This document shows positions 12,001 to 18,292 of a DNA stretch of 64,000 nt, piece by piece. This stretch comes from Chryseobacterium panacisoli. Lineage in GTDB: Bacteria; Bacteroidota; Bacteroidia; Flavobacteriales; Weeksellaceae. Each line of letters begins with the position of its first letter. Within the stretch, counting starts at the first letter, position 1. The notes below the pieces were generated by a model that searched no databases, was not told where the DNA came from, and saw nothing but the letters and a program-made list of their open reading frames with translations. A program made the position numbers and the translations under genes. The stretch is from the NCBI RefSeq assembly GCF_008274625.1, contig NZ_VTRU01000002.1, positions 1 to 64,000 on the forward strand, given 5' to 3'.

Positions 12001-12753
12001 GGGAAATATGGCAAAGAATACAGAGCAGTATCCATTCTGAATGCAGTCAATAACAATCCGAATATATTCCTTATTCACCCGGGGAATGGAGGAAGTGAAG
12101 TCTATCAACCCCTGGCGGAACAGCTGAAAACCAACTATAACTGCTATGGTGTAGATTCTTACAACCTGTATCATGAAGAAAAAATTGATAATTTGAATCA
12201 GCTTGCAGGGTATTATCTGAGCCATATTGAGCAAATACAGGAACAAACTCAGCAGGAAGAGTATATTTTACTGGGATGGTCTCTGGGAGGAAACATCGCT
12301 TTAGAAATGGCATCTCAGCTGGAAAAAAGAGGCTGTAAAAAGATCAAAGTGTATCTGTTGGATACCATTTTTTATGCTTCAGATCAGCAGTTGGTCAATT
12401 TCCTTTCATTTCCTTCAGATGAAGAATTGAGCAACGAGCTAGAAGTTTCCGTAGATCACAGCCGTTTTGTAGCGACTAAGAGTTTTATGTCAGCAGAATT
12501 TACCATTGCCGGACAGCCAATCTCTGATAACCTAAGATTTACAAAAGTGGTTTTACTAAAAGCCATGCTGGGTGGAGAGGGATTTGATGAATCGTTTAAC
12601 AACTATGTGAAGGACTGTACATACAATAATGTAGACTCAATCATAGAAAATCAAAACCAGATATCTGTATATCCCATCGAAGCCGCTCACCAGTTTATGT
12701 TGGAAAAAGAAGAACAGATCATTGATATTATTAATAAAACCGGCTTCATGTAA
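1..12753 (+). CDS. Nonribosomal peptide synthetase, C-terminal four modules (5' truncated by window)
   Basis: The frame is open from base 1, so the gene begins upstream; the first in-window start codon (TTG 133) lies inside an adenylation domain. Domains by nt: A1 partial 1-880; T1 905-1130 (LGGNS, Ser codon 1015); C1 1180-2500 (HHIAFDGWS at 1567); A2 2560-4040; T2 4050-4290 (LGGDS, Ser 4171); E 4330-5620 (HHLIIDAVSW at 4723); C2 5680-6960 (HHAILDGWS at 6088, placed after E so expected DCL type); A3 7040-8560; T3 8600-8820; C3 8880-10190; A4 10250-11760; T4 11770-12000; TE 12050-12753 (GWSLGG, Ser 12280). Codes read by alignment to GrsA: A1 ??WTVAAVCK (Phe-like), A2 and A4 DAYFIAEVCK (hydrophobic, not assigned), A3 DVWHFSLVDK (Ser). 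LGGDS occurs only in the carrier before E, as is usual. The TE at the end implies this is the terminal synthetase and that it releases or cyclises the product. The type II TE follows after 19 bp. Confidence 0.97.
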   Translation, partial: WELYPSITHGHAIYILEKELQTDLFSLKDYIEENRISIATIPPVLLIKEYILPLEKLVVAGDVTNPQVMAAYKEYGVDLINAYGPTETTVCATLHHYNEDENPVNIGGPIGNMTAYVLDKYQRIVPVGAIGELYIGGAGVARGYLNRPGLTEERFIINPFQREEQKGKGENGRLYRTGDLVRWLSNGGLEYIGRNDFQVKIRGYRIELGEIENKLLGYSGVSQAAVLGKKNKAGLQYLVGYYVSETEIDSSLLSEYLSESLPEYMVPGVFVHLTSLPLTINGKLDKKALPEAEFTGSKNYTIPETELERQLVIIYSEVLGISPETISIHDDFFRLGGNSIMAVKLIGKIRQNLDVQVNVGMVFNHKTVASLSNALSLENHNENQINIVPGKVNSPEEQRLSFAQERLWFIESYEGGSSAYNIPIITRIDDSVQLNLLEESLRRVIMRHDVLRSKIYTTENGVGYQLVTDLVPNIKTSKISNERQLEKAINRCVNKVFSLDKEIPVEINIFKLAGHAYLSIVVHHIAFDGWSVDVFLKETASVYYALAEGKEPELSPVKVQYKDFALWQREYLSGERLENQITYWKNKLEDFHNLELPSDFKRPNQISYEGENLYFNLSAEQGQKLRALSQKLGVSLYSVMLGGYYLMLSAYSGQDDIVVGSPIANRHHAGLEEIIGFFVNTLALREKVDPAQNISDFILQVSKSINEAQSHQDLPFEKLVDELGVEQDTSRHPVFQVMFGIQSVDGDVKAAKNKALFHPFAGEVDYKAAKFDLTTMIDDDGEHIRIMFNYAKALFKEETIMRMAGSYQLLLDQIIETNPDNTPIRNLSLISEEETQQIILDWNATQEDYQSEITIHKLFENQAEKNPDTIALVYNDVRLSYRELNERSNRLANYLIRQYQLQPDDLVPLCLERSENMMIAILAVLKAGAAYVPMDPSYPADRIGHILEDTHAKLVIAEENTIEKLQNIDVISLDEAIFKETLETELTDNPVTKVHSGKLAYVIYTSGTTGLPKGVMIEHKGVINLIRSMIKAHRLEEYQEVGCYSNYVFDAFVYEAFPSLCNGNTLWLYSNELRTSVSELNDYIKTNAIEVSFIPPVLLREIVENGTCLQLIFAGGESFPALDKNIENITLINEYGPTEGTVCVTLHEYKEDRNPLNIGGAIANTTLYVLDAQYRPVPAGAVGELFIGGAGIARGYLNRPELTEERFMVNPFQTSEQQEKNENSRLYRTGDLVRWLPNGELEYRGRNDFQVKIRGHRIELGEIENTLLQIEGIRQTAVLARENKSGLKYLAAYYVSDSPIEASMLSEFVSESLPEYMVPGAFVYLTELPLTINGKLDRRALPEPDFTGGKDYVAAETELQATLCQIYGDILGLDPDTISIHDDFFRLGGDSIISIQLVGKIRQQLEVRVSVKEVFTARTVASLSQLIKDKKDGSEAHILTEQGIITGEVPLLPVQEWFFEQKESGYLAEFNHWNQAFIINVPELDKVLFEQALEMLLTKHDAFRLGYTGQTQEYKPGKNSPDINYLDASDLKPEELANIFTGWQTRFDIENGSLYQIGYINGYQDGSARIFFAFHHLIIDAVSWRILTEDLKNIYQTLEKGENYQIQKGSSYRQWVQAIRNYKKENPESREQETLYWNHIADTVEESNSTLSKLITREYHHGHLQLDKESTGTLIRGVHHVYHTQINDLLLSALSQALTEITGDERHAILLEGHGREEVFSQLDITETMGWFTTMYPVQLQTGKSSKDTVVLTKESLRSIPNNGIGYGSLVGYTIRELPKISFNYLGQLDKEDVSGEKTWFIAAEDTGAGVGASNRDSHFVSINGAVVDGQLRFGISGYLSDEKITLLAQSFKLNLEAVVKALSEENRSYLTVSDVEYVVENTQLSAIQDKGEIEGVYLANSLQEGFVYHALNQGETDDAYRVQLMWEYRAKINTDKLRNSWSLIQTQYPALRVRFDWNGEILQIIDKEGKLDWRYQDISALSEEAQEKLIKEISHNDRFEGYDLTKGNLFRVYLFKRNEEYYSCLFSNHHAILDGWSMPVMMNAVHEAYLSQLNNEEYVLSIDYAYAASQKYLQANKKAGRSFWDKYMTLLEDQEDLKSLVKEEQRHIDLGTYRQIRDQQKVTLLIKDERYHHLKHFTKAHGLTVNAVLQYLWHSQLKLYSGLQTTVVGTTVSGRSLPVDGIETSAGLYINTLPLIVNHTEGRIIDRIMEIQNRISDLNTHSDINLAELHHDGRRIFSSLFVYENYPVPKGEGSNELGFVFRDSVEKLDYPLSIMASEQGESVLLKLNYEGVLFENKTMRQLMEGMEIILNQILDNPEMNSDALSYISESQWQQISEWNDTQLDYPSAKTIHSIFEDQVLKTPDNIALVYEDIKLSYRELNERANQLSNYLIRVYGIQPDDLVPLCLERSENMLTGILAVLKAGAAYVPMDTSYPAERIEYILSDTKAKIVLAQESTAVKLQNMNVDVISLNNTSFRQAIEKENTADPVTEVAPDNLAYVIYTSGTTGLPKGVMVEHTSVVNRIAWMNDTYPLVPADNILQKTPYTFDVSVWELFWAHFYGACIVFARPEGHKDPEYLADIIQKANVSILHFVPSMLSAFEEALDSKEGLQHMVKSLRYIFCSGEALTLKQVQDARRLMNHAEIHNLYGPTEATVDVLYYDCNAPDIQNVLIGRPIANTTVYVLDKSLHPVPIGGVGELYIGGVGVARGYLNRPDLTEERFIANPFQTDQEKNQDYNGTLYKTGDVVRCVSGGNIEYLGRNDFQVKVRGFRIELGEIENALVKHAEIRQVAVLAKENKAGIKYLVAYYVADKELDEGILSEFLSETLPEYMVPNIFVHLQVLPVTLNGKLDRKQLPEPEVKTNREYIASTNVLQEKLCLIYGEVLGINPESISIHDDFFRLGGNSIMAIKLISNIRLTLNMQATVAMIFNHKTVASLSGALSGNTLEDQITIPPSKADNPEEQRLSFAQERLWFIESYEGGSSAYNIPMTVTLSIKTDIPALCKALETVIQRHEILRTFILTTENGVGYQVVTDLLPEIRTIEAGSREELEELVNKSAHKIFQLEEEIPVAINIFTLEKISYLSVVIHHIAFDGWSTDIFLKEVADTYHAIAAGQQPELPELKIQYKDFALWQRNYLTGERLDNQIGYWKTKLDDYQSLNLPVDFHRPAEISYEGDTIRFNIPEETASGLKAISKNLGVSLYNVMLSGYYLTLSIYSGQEDIIVGSPIANRHYAGLENLIGFFVNTLALREKIDPKQEIRDFILQVSKSVTDAQAHQDLPFEKLVEELGVEQDTSRHPVFQVMFGLQTSNGGDPANQEEETIFHPFDGDVDYQAAKFDLTTMINENPEEIHMTFNYATSLFKKETINRIADTYQYLLGQIVQVGKTNNELKIGEISLLSETENKQITEIWNDTRKAYQDKKTIHQQFESQVAITPDAIALVYQNVKLSYRELNERANQLSNYLIKEYQLQPDDLVPLCLERSEEILVAILAVLKAGAAYVPMDPSYPAERINHIIKDTGAQVIIIQEEVRDKFSGISLGLNLVSLNDRGLIKELATAETHNPATRVSSDHLAYVIYTSGTTGLPKGVMIEHKGVINLIDAMTDAHQLRKYQNVGVYSNYVFDAFVYETFPSLCNGNTLWLYSNELRTSVNELNEYIKNHTIEVSFIPPVLLKEVIDNGTGLKLIHAGGESFPALDKNIENVTLINEYGPTEGTVCSTLHHYKEDKNPLNIGRAIANTTLYVLDNQHRPVPAGAVGELYVGGAGIARGYLNRPELTDERFMVNQFQTADQKERGENSRLYRTGDLVRRLASGDLEYMGRNDFQVKIRGHRIELGEIENTLLQYEDIRQTAVLVKEGKGNIKYLVGYYVSDPVIDPHQLSEFLLKSLPEYMVPNVFVHLAALPLTINGKLDRKQLPEPEFTGISEYAAPENEFQRQLAAIYGEVLGLDPESIGIHDDFFRLGGNSIMAIKLISKIQMVLDVKVKIVDIFKEKTISKLTALIGKYGKEYRAVSILNAVNNNPNIFLIHPGNGGSEVYQPLAEQLKTNYNCYGVDSYNLYHEEKIDNLNQLAGYYLSHIEQIQEQTQQEEYILLGWSLGGNIALEMASQLEKRGCKKIKVYLLDTIFYASDQQLVNFLSFPSDEELSNELEVSVDHSRFVATKSFMSAEFTIAGQPISDNLRFTKVVLLKAMLGGEGFDESFNNYVKDCTYNNVDSIIENQNQISVYPIEAAHQFMLEKEEQIIDIINKTGFM

Positions 12754-12772
12754 AAATAGAAAAGGAAAACCT

Positions 12773-13495
12773 ATGAACAGAATAGCATCATCAAAACCAC
12801 AGATATTTTTACTGCACTATGCAGGCGGCGACAGAAATTCCTTTCGCCCGTTAATAGAAAACCTGCAATCTCATTTTCAGGTAGAAACCCCGGAGCTTCC
12901 GGGAAGAGGTAATCGGATGTCAGAATCTTTTTTAAAAAATAAAGAAGAAGCCGTAGCAGATCTATTGAAACAGATAAAAAGTACCCGGCAGAAAGACGTC
13001 CCTTACTTGATCTACGGTCACAGTATGGGTGCAATCCTAGGATTTGAAATCTGTCATGCGCTGGAAAAGTGTGATGACGCCCCAAGATATTTTGTGCCTA
13101 CAGGCTATCCGGGCCCGGGAATAAAAACCCCGACTTCCATTGCGGAACTTCCGAGAGCAGAATTTTTCGCTGAAGTAAGAAAGCTCGGAGGCCTTTCAGA
13201 TGAGGTGATGGAGTATGAAGAATTGCTGGATTTTTTTGAACCCATGCTTAGAGCAGATTTTGGCTTATTGGAAAACAAAAATAACCAAACTCCCGATATA
13301 AAAATACAGACTCCGGTATACGCCGTGATGGGAAAAAATGAAAAATATGCACTCAATATAAGAAACTGGGCAAACTATACCAGTGCAGGATGTGAATGTC
13401 AGATTGTCAACGGAAACCATTTCTTTATCAATCAGAATTTCAGTTACCTTTCGCAGGTGATCAGGAACCTTATGAATGCCGCAGCGGCCAAATGA
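12773..13495 (+). CDS. Type II thioesterase of the NRPS cluster
   Basis: A 240-residue alpha/beta hydrolase of the SrfAD/GrsT type, which hydrolyses wrongly primed or stalled acyl groups from carrier domains. The N-terminal strand (IFLLHYAGGDRNSFRPL) and the nucleophile elbow GHSMG (Ser84, codon 13022) are typical, and the C-terminal GNHFF supplies the catalytic His. The frame is open further upstream to 12722, overlapping the synthetase. ATG 12773 is preferred because it is preceded by AAAGGAAAA and matches the family N-terminus. It lies 19 bp after the synthetase stop, so it is almost certainly cotranscribed and acts on that enzyme. Confidence 0.95.
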   Translation: MNRIASSKPQIFLLHYAGGDRNSFRPLIENLQSHFQVETPELPGRGNRMSESFLKNKEEAVADLLKQIKSTRQKDVPYLIYGHSMGAILGFEICHALEKCDDAPRYFVPTGYPGPGIKTPTSIAELPRAEFFAEVRKLGGLSDEVMEYEELLDFFEPMLRADFGLLENKNNQTPDIKIQTPVYAVMGKNEKYALNIRNWANYTSAGCECQIVNGNHFFINQNFSYLSQVIRNLMNAAAAK

Positions 13496-13533
13496 TCAAA
13501 TAGAAAATTCACCCTTAAGCAAAAATTTTATTT

Positions 13534-14748
13534 ATGCCTGGAAAAAAAGAACATACGTTAACCTTTATCTATATTACAGTCCTGATAGATATTATAGGAA
13601 TAGGAATTATTGGCCCTGTATTACCAACCCTGATCACAAAGCTGTCAAATGCAGATAATATAAGTATTACTGCACAATATATCGGATGGTTTATTTCCGT
13701 ATATGCGCTCATGCAGTTTTTATTTGCTCCTGTTTTGGGAGGTTTAAGCGACAGATATGGGCGAAGGCCGGTGCTTTTATGCTCATTGTTGGGACTTGGA
13801 ATAGATTATCTCATTCTTGCATTGGCTCCCGATATTGCATGGCTGTTTGTGGGAAGAGTGATCAACGGAATTATGGGATCCAGTATGACAACCGCCGCCG
13901 CATATATTTCAGATGTCAGTACTCCTGAGAAAAGAGGACAGTATTTTGGCATTATGAGTGCCGTTGCCGGGGTGGGCATGATCATTGGGCCCGTTATTGG
14001 AGGTGTCCTTGGACAATATGGAGAACGATTTCCTTTCTATGCCGCCGCCGGATTGAGCTTACTTAATCTTGTATATGGATTTTTTGTACTCCCCGAATCG
14101 CTGTCAAAAAATAACCGCCGCCCATTTTCCTGGAAAACAGCCAATCCCATTGGGATCATGAAAAGCCTGAACAAAGAAATATTGGCTCCTGCATTTATTA
14201 TCGCCTTCATCCTTATTGCTTTGGCTGGGCACTCTGTACAAAGTTCCTGGAGCGTATATGTGATGGATAAATTTAACTGGAAAGAAGATATGATAGGGTA
14301 TTCAATGGGGTTTCTAGGGCTGTTGATGGTCATTTTCCAGGGAGGATTGATCGGTTTTTTTATTAATAAATTAGGACAGAAAAAATCAGTGATCATTTTC
14401 CTGGTGTTCTTTTGTATAAGTATGCTTCTGTTCGGAATTGCCAATAAAGGATGGATGATGTTTGTCGTCATAGCAATTTATGCCTTGGGAGGAATGGCAT
14501 CTCCTATACTTCAGGCCATGATTTCCTCAAAAGTCCCAGATAATAAACAAGGTCTGCTGCAGGGAGGACTCACCAGTGTACTTAGCTTAACCTCTATTTT
14601 CGGACCATTGCTGATGACTTGGGTATTTGCTTATTTCACCTCTTCTCAGGCGCCGGTTCTCTTCAGTGGAGCACCCTTTATTTTAGGAGCTGTTTTAGCG
14701 GTCATTGGAAGTTTTTGCATATATCTGGCCATGAGAAAAGATAATTAA
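13534..14748 (+). CDS. MFS transporter, TetA/Bcr-like drug efflux
   Basis: A 404-residue protein with twelve predicted hydrophobic segments. It opens with the TCR/Tet family signature (LIDIIGIGIIGPVLP) and has MFS motif A, GGLSDRYGRRPV, at residues 69-80 between TM2 and TM3. Such proteins are proton antiporters for small amphiphilic molecules. It follows the type II thioesterase by 38 bp on the same strand, so the likely role is export of, or self-protection against, the NRPS product; that role is inferred from position only. It is the last intact gene of the cluster before a decayed stretch. Confidence 0.92.
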   Translation: MPGKKEHTLTFIYITVLIDIIGIGIIGPVLPTLITKLSNADNISITAQYIGWFISVYALMQFLFAPVLGGLSDRYGRRPVLLCSLLGLGIDYLILALAPDIAWLFVGRVINGIMGSSMTTAAAYISDVSTPEKRGQYFGIMSAVAGVGMIIGPVIGGVLGQYGERFPFYAAAGLSLLNLVYGFFVLPESLSKNNRRPFSWKTANPIGIMKSLNKEILAPAFIIAFILIALAGHSVQSSWSVYVMDKFNWKEDMIGYSMGFLGLLMVIFQGGLIGFFINKLGQKKSVIIFLVFFCISMLLFGIANKGWMMFVVIAIYALGGMASPILQAMISSKVPDNKQGLLQGGLTSVLSLTSIFGPLLMTWVFAYFTSSQAPVLFSGAPFILGAVLAVIGSFCIYLAMRKDN

Positions 14749-14791
14749 CATTGTGTTTGTAAAATTATGAAGCAGCATTATTTAGCAATCA

Positions 14792-15104
14792 TTGACCACT
14801 GAAATGGGTTTAGGATCGATCTGCACCTTTTATTTTGTAAGAATAAAAAAACGGATTGTAAGAACGACTCAATATATTGATAATCATATGGATTTGGATT
14901 TGTCTCTGGAGGAAACCCTTCAGAGAATCTCAGTGTCTCAAATTCAAGGTTTATTCCATGGGTGGATGACTTCGAGCAATGCTGATTTTTTTGTTTTTAT
15001 AGATAAATGGGAATATCCTTTCCTTACGAAATCTGTTGTTCCAACTTCAAAGAACATCCTGAAGTAAAAATAATCGTTGATTTCTGTATTCGATTCATTA
15101 ATTT
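14792..15104 (+). pseudogene. Probable remnant of an AraC-family regulator
   Basis: The 446 bp between the MFS gene and the TonB receptor hold no convincing intact gene. One frame (14840-14940) reads RIVRTTQYIDNHMDLDLSLEETLQ, which resembles the first helix-turn-helix of AraC proteins (YIDEHLDxxLSLEELA). It then loses the family pattern and stops at 15065. A second frame (15035-15100) reads NFKEHPEVKIIVDFC, which resembles the end of an AraC effector domain. An AraC gene that has lost much of its middle would give both pieces. The resemblance was judged by eye and the boundaries are approximate. The receptor promoter starts just downstream. Confidence 0.35.
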
Positions 15105-15106
15105 CC

Positions 15107-15183
15107 CATTCGGTAGCAAAAGAATACCTTTCGGTAACAAATTTTTTACAGGAAGGCATTTCTCATACTATTTTTGATCCAGA
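15107..15183 (+). promoter_or_regulatory. Putative LytTR operator and promoter of the TonB receptor
   Basis: Two direct repeats, CATTCGGTAG (TTC at 15109) and TTTCGGTAAC (TTC at 15130), are exactly 21 bp apart. A TATTTTTG minus-7 box lies at 15169-15176, 39 bp after the second repeat starts, and the ATG is at 15195. There is no good TTTG at minus 33, as expected for an activated promoter. The same arrangement occurs at 18209 and 20553. Binding by the regulator encoded at 21324 is inference. Confidence 0.6.
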
Positions 15184-15194
15184 AAACAATAAAA

Positions 15195-17441
15195 ATGAAA
15201 ACGCAAGCACAAAACATACTGCTTCTTATTTTCCTGTTCGCTTCCATAATGGGATATTCACAGGTAAAAATATCAGGAAAAGTATCCTTTAAAAACAAAG
15301 GCATAGGTGAAGTAAACGTCACCCTGAAAGATACCTATGACGGGTCAACCACAGACGCTCAGGGTAATTTTACATTTGAAACTTCAGAAAAAGGAGCTCA
15401 TAAAATCACTTTTACCCATCCCAAATATCAGGATGTAGAAAGGGAGGTGTCTATTGAAAATCAGGATATCTCTTTGAATATCGATCTTAAAGAACAGATC
15501 AGTGAGATTGATGCAGTAGTCGTTTCTGCAGGATCCATTGAAGCAAGTGATAAGAAAAGAGCAACAGCACTGCTTACTCCAATAGATATTTACACTACAG
15601 CTGGTGCCGACGGACAGATTTCTTCCGCATTGACCTATCTTCCGGGAGTACAGAAAGTGGGAGGAACTGAAGGTCTTTTTATCAGAGGGGGTACAGGAAC
15701 AGAATCTAAAATTTTTATGGACGGAAGCCTTATCAATAATTATTTTTCTAATTCTGTTCCGGGAATTGCAGGAAGAGATCAGTTTAATACCTCTCTTTTC
15801 AAAGGAAATATATTTTCAAGCGGAGGATATTCCGCACTGTACGGACAGGCTCTTTCGGGAGCTTTGATGCTGGAAAGTGTTGATCTTCCGGATGAAACAT
15901 CCTATAATTTTGGGATTTCCCCTATTTTTCTGAGTGCCGGATTTCAAAAGCTGGGAGATAACAAAAACTATTCCTACGGTGCTACAGCAGGATATTCCCT
16001 TTTAAGCCTTATGCAGAAAGTCTTTAATTTTAATACAGATTTCGTTGAAGCGCCACAGGGTTTTAACGGAGATCTTAATTTCAGATTTAAAACAAAATCA
16101 GGAGGCTTTTTAAAATACTACGGGATGTTCAACTCCAATAAAATGGGGGTAAGATCAGAAAGTCTTGAACCGGGATATGATTTCAGTCTGGTAAAGCTTA
16201 ATGGTAAAAATACTTTTCATAATCTCTCTTTTAAACAGAAATTTGGAAAATATCTTTTGAATGTAGGCGGTTCTTATTCTTACAACAGATCTGATCTTCA
16301 TTTTTCTACAGAAACCAATGATGTTGAATCCAACAGGAATCAGCTTCTTACAGATGGAAATTATTTGAATTTCAAAGCAGTTCTTGAAAGAAAGATCAAT
16401 AGAATCAGCGCGGTAAGAGGCGGATTTGAGTTGAATAATACGGATGAAAACCTGAGCTTTGAAGCGGTGCAGAAACATTATAAAGATTTGATTTCTTCCG
16501 TTTTTCTTGAAACAGATCTGGGATTCAGCAATGCATTATCTGCGAAAATAGGAGTGAGGGCAGAGCACTCTTCTTTTTTAGGAAAGAATAATATTGCCCC
16601 CCGTTTTGCGATTGCTTACCGTCTGGCAAAAGACTGGACCACTTCTTTGGCGTATGGTCTTTTTTATCAGAATCCGGAAAGTAAATATATCAATGGCCCT
16701 GCAAATCTTGGTTTTCAGAAGTCTCAGCATTATATTTTTCAGGTTCAGAGAGCTTCGGAAGGAAGAACATTACGCTTTGAAGCATTTTATAAAAAATATG
16801 ATCAGCTGATTAAAACATTTAATGTTAATCAGGATAAAGAGCAAAATCAGCAGACTCAAAGTGCAGTAAACAACAATGGATATGGCTATGCAAAAGGAGT
16901 GGAGTTTTTCTGGAGAGACAATAAAAAAACATTTGAAAATATTGATTACTGGATCAGCTACTCATACCTGGATTCCAAAAGGGATTTCCTTAATTATCCG
17001 GTCAGCCTGCAGCCAAGTTTTGCCGCTGAACACACCCTTTCTGCAGTGGCAAAAAGATTTATTCCGGAATGGAAACTTGGAGTAAACTTATCGTATACCT
17101 ATGCCAAAGGACGTCCTTATTATGATATTGCCTCTACGTTTGAGAATGGGAAAGCAATTAATTATACCAGAAATGAAGGAAGGTTAAAAGATTATAATGC
17201 GTTGAATTTCAGTATTAATTATCTGCCCAATATCGGTAAAAAAGATGCGAAAGCTTTTCCGGTGTTTGTATTGAGTGTAAGCAATATTTTAGGATCAAAG
17301 AATGTATACGGATATAATTTCTCTGCAGACGGATCCAGAAGTTCTGCAATCGTCCCGCCAGTCAATACTTTTGTGTTTATTGGAGCATTTATAAGTTTCG
17401 GAGTCGATAAAACAGATGATGCGATCAATAATAATTTATAA
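15195..17441 (+). CDS. TonB-dependent outer membrane receptor with CarboxypepD_reg domain
   Basis: A 748-residue outer membrane protein. ATG 15195 is chosen over the in-frame ATG at 15174 because it begins a clean signal peptide (MKTQAQNILLLIFLFA, cleavage near GYSQ) and lies 19 bp after the minus-7 box. Residues about 24-100 form a carboxypeptidase-regulatory-like beta domain (ISGKVSFKNKGIGEVNVTL), common in Bacteroidota receptors. A plug domain follows (QISSALTYLPGVQKVGGTEGLFIRGG), then a beta-barrel with alternating aromatic strands ending FIGAFISFGVD. The ligand cannot be told from sequence. No SusD partner is present, so glycan uptake is not implied. It heads a two-gene unit with the TPR-like protein. 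Confidence 0.93.
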   Translation: MKTQAQNILLLIFLFASIMGYSQVKISGKVSFKNKGIGEVNVTLKDTYDGSTTDAQGNFTFETSEKGAHKITFTHPKYQDVEREVSIENQDISLNIDLKEQISEIDAVVVSAGSIEASDKKRATALLTPIDIYTTAGADGQISSALTYLPGVQKVGGTEGLFIRGGTGTESKIFMDGSLINNYFSNSVPGIAGRDQFNTSLFKGNIFSSGGYSALYGQALSGALMLESVDLPDETSYNFGISPIFLSAGFQKLGDNKNYSYGATAGYSLLSLMQKVFNFNTDFVEAPQGFNGDLNFRFKTKSGGFLKYYGMFNSNKMGVRSESLEPGYDFSLVKLNGKNTFHNLSFKQKFGKYLLNVGGSYSYNRSDLHFSTETNDVESNRNQLLTDGNYLNFKAVLERKINRISAVRGGFELNNTDENLSFEAVQKHYKDLISSVFLETDLGFSNALSAKIGVRAEHSSFLGKNNIAPRFAIAYRLAKDWTTSLAYGLFYQNPESKYINGPANLGFQKSQHYIFQVQRASEGRTLRFEAFYKKYDQLIKTFNVNQDKEQNQQTQSAVNNNGYGYAKGVEFFWRDNKKTFENIDYWISYSYLDSKRDFLNYPVSLQPSFAAEHTLSAVAKRFIPEWKLGVNLSYTYAKGRPYYDIASTFENGKAINYTRNEGRLKDYNALNFSINYLPNIGKKDAKAFPVFVLSVSNILGSKNVYGYNFSADGSRSSAIVPPVNTFVFIGAFISFGVDKTDDAINNNL

Positions 17442-17491
17442 AAAACATACCTTAGGGCAAACAAATAAACTAACTTTTAAAATTTGATATC

Positions 17492-18151
17492 ATGAAAAAA
17501 TACCTTTTAAGCTTCGCTTTAGCTTTTGTAAGTTTAACAGCTTTCGCACAGGCAGATTACGACAAAATAATGACTGAAAAAATCGGAAGAATTGAAGCCT
17601 GTAAAACATCAGAAGATTTCCAGACCCTGGCCAATGATTTCCAGAGAATAGGAAGTAAAGAAAGCACAAAATGGCTTCCGGCGTACTATTCGGCATTTTC
17701 TTATATCCAGAAAGGAAGAACCTTGATGAGAGACGGGAAAATGCAGGAACTGGATGCTATTGCAGATCAGGCCGAGAAACAGTTGTCAATGGCACAGAAC
17801 CTTGCGGGAGCAGATAATGCAGAGATTCACTTGCTGAGAAAAATGTCCTATTCCCTGAGAATGATGGTAAATCCTGCACAGCGTTATATGACAGACGGGG
17901 CCAGAGCTGCTGAGGAACTTAATATTGCAGAAAAATTAGACCCTGCAAATCCAAGAATTGCTCTTATCAAAGCAGAAGATGTTTATTTTACTCCTGAGCA
18001 GTACGGAGGGAGCAAAACCAAAGGACTGGAAATGTTCAAAGATGCACAGGCAAAATTTAAGACCTACAAACCTAAAACAGGGTTAGATCCTAATTGGGGA
18101 AGAGCAGAAGCTGATTATTTTCTAAGCCTTCCGGCAGAAAAAGCGAAATAA
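17492..18151 (+). CDS. Periplasmic TPR-like protein paired with the TonB receptor
   Basis: 219 residues with a signal peptide (MKKYLLSFALAFVSLTAFAQ, cleavage after AFA). The mature part is alpha-helical with TPR-like spacing (PAYYSAFSYIQKG; AARAAEELNIAEKLDPANPRIALIKAE), but no canonical repeat is strong enough to name. It starts 50 bp after the receptor and is followed by a clear terminator, so the two genes form one unit. It may help the receptor in the periplasm or measure its load; the function is unknown. Confidence 0.85.
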   Translation: MKKYLLSFALAFVSLTAFAQADYDKIMTEKIGRIEACKTSEDFQTLANDFQRIGSKESTKWLPAYYSAFSYIQKGRTLMRDGKMQELDAIADQAEKQLSMAQNLAGADNAEIHLLRKMSYSLRMMVNPAQRYMTDGARAAEELNIAEKLDPANPRIALIKAEDVYFTPEQYGGSKTKGLEMFKDAQAKFKTYKPKTGLDPNWGRAEADYFLSLPAEKAK

Positions 18152-18177
18152 TACATTCTTTGCTTTACTTATAAATT

Positions 18178-18203
18178 AACCTTCATTCGTGAAGGTTTTT
18201 TTA
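18178..18203 (+). terminator. Rho-independent terminator
   Basis: AACCTTCA, loop TTCG and TGAAGGTT form a perfect 8-bp stem followed by seven T. It closes the receptor/TPR unit and separates it from the kinase promoter. Confidence 0.85.
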
Positions 18204-18206
18204 TAC

Positions 18207-18275
18207 CGTTCAGGGAAGAAAATCAGCCCTTCGGTAAGAATTAATTTTTGATACCTTTAATAAAAACTAATTTTG
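18207..18275 (+). promoter_or_regulatory. Putative LytTR operator and promoter of the kinase operon
   Basis: TTCGGTAAG (TTC at 18230) is preceded exactly 21 bp upstream by a weaker copy, TTCAGGGAAG (TTC at 18209). A TAATTTTG minus-7 box at 18268-18275 is 38 bp from the second repeat, and the kinase ATG is at 18293. The first repeat is degenerate, so this may be a weaker or tuned site. Confidence 0.5.
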
Positions 18276-18292
18276 AGTCAAGAAAACAGATC

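Noticed and set aside
1..14748. NRPS cluster as horizontally acquired island
   Set aside because: Base composition and codon use look like the neighbouring genes, and no integrase, tRNA site or direct repeat was seen at its visible end.
15077..15292. Open frame of 71 codons before the TonB receptor
   Set aside because: It overlaps the promoter and the receptor start in another frame and shows no protein-like pattern.
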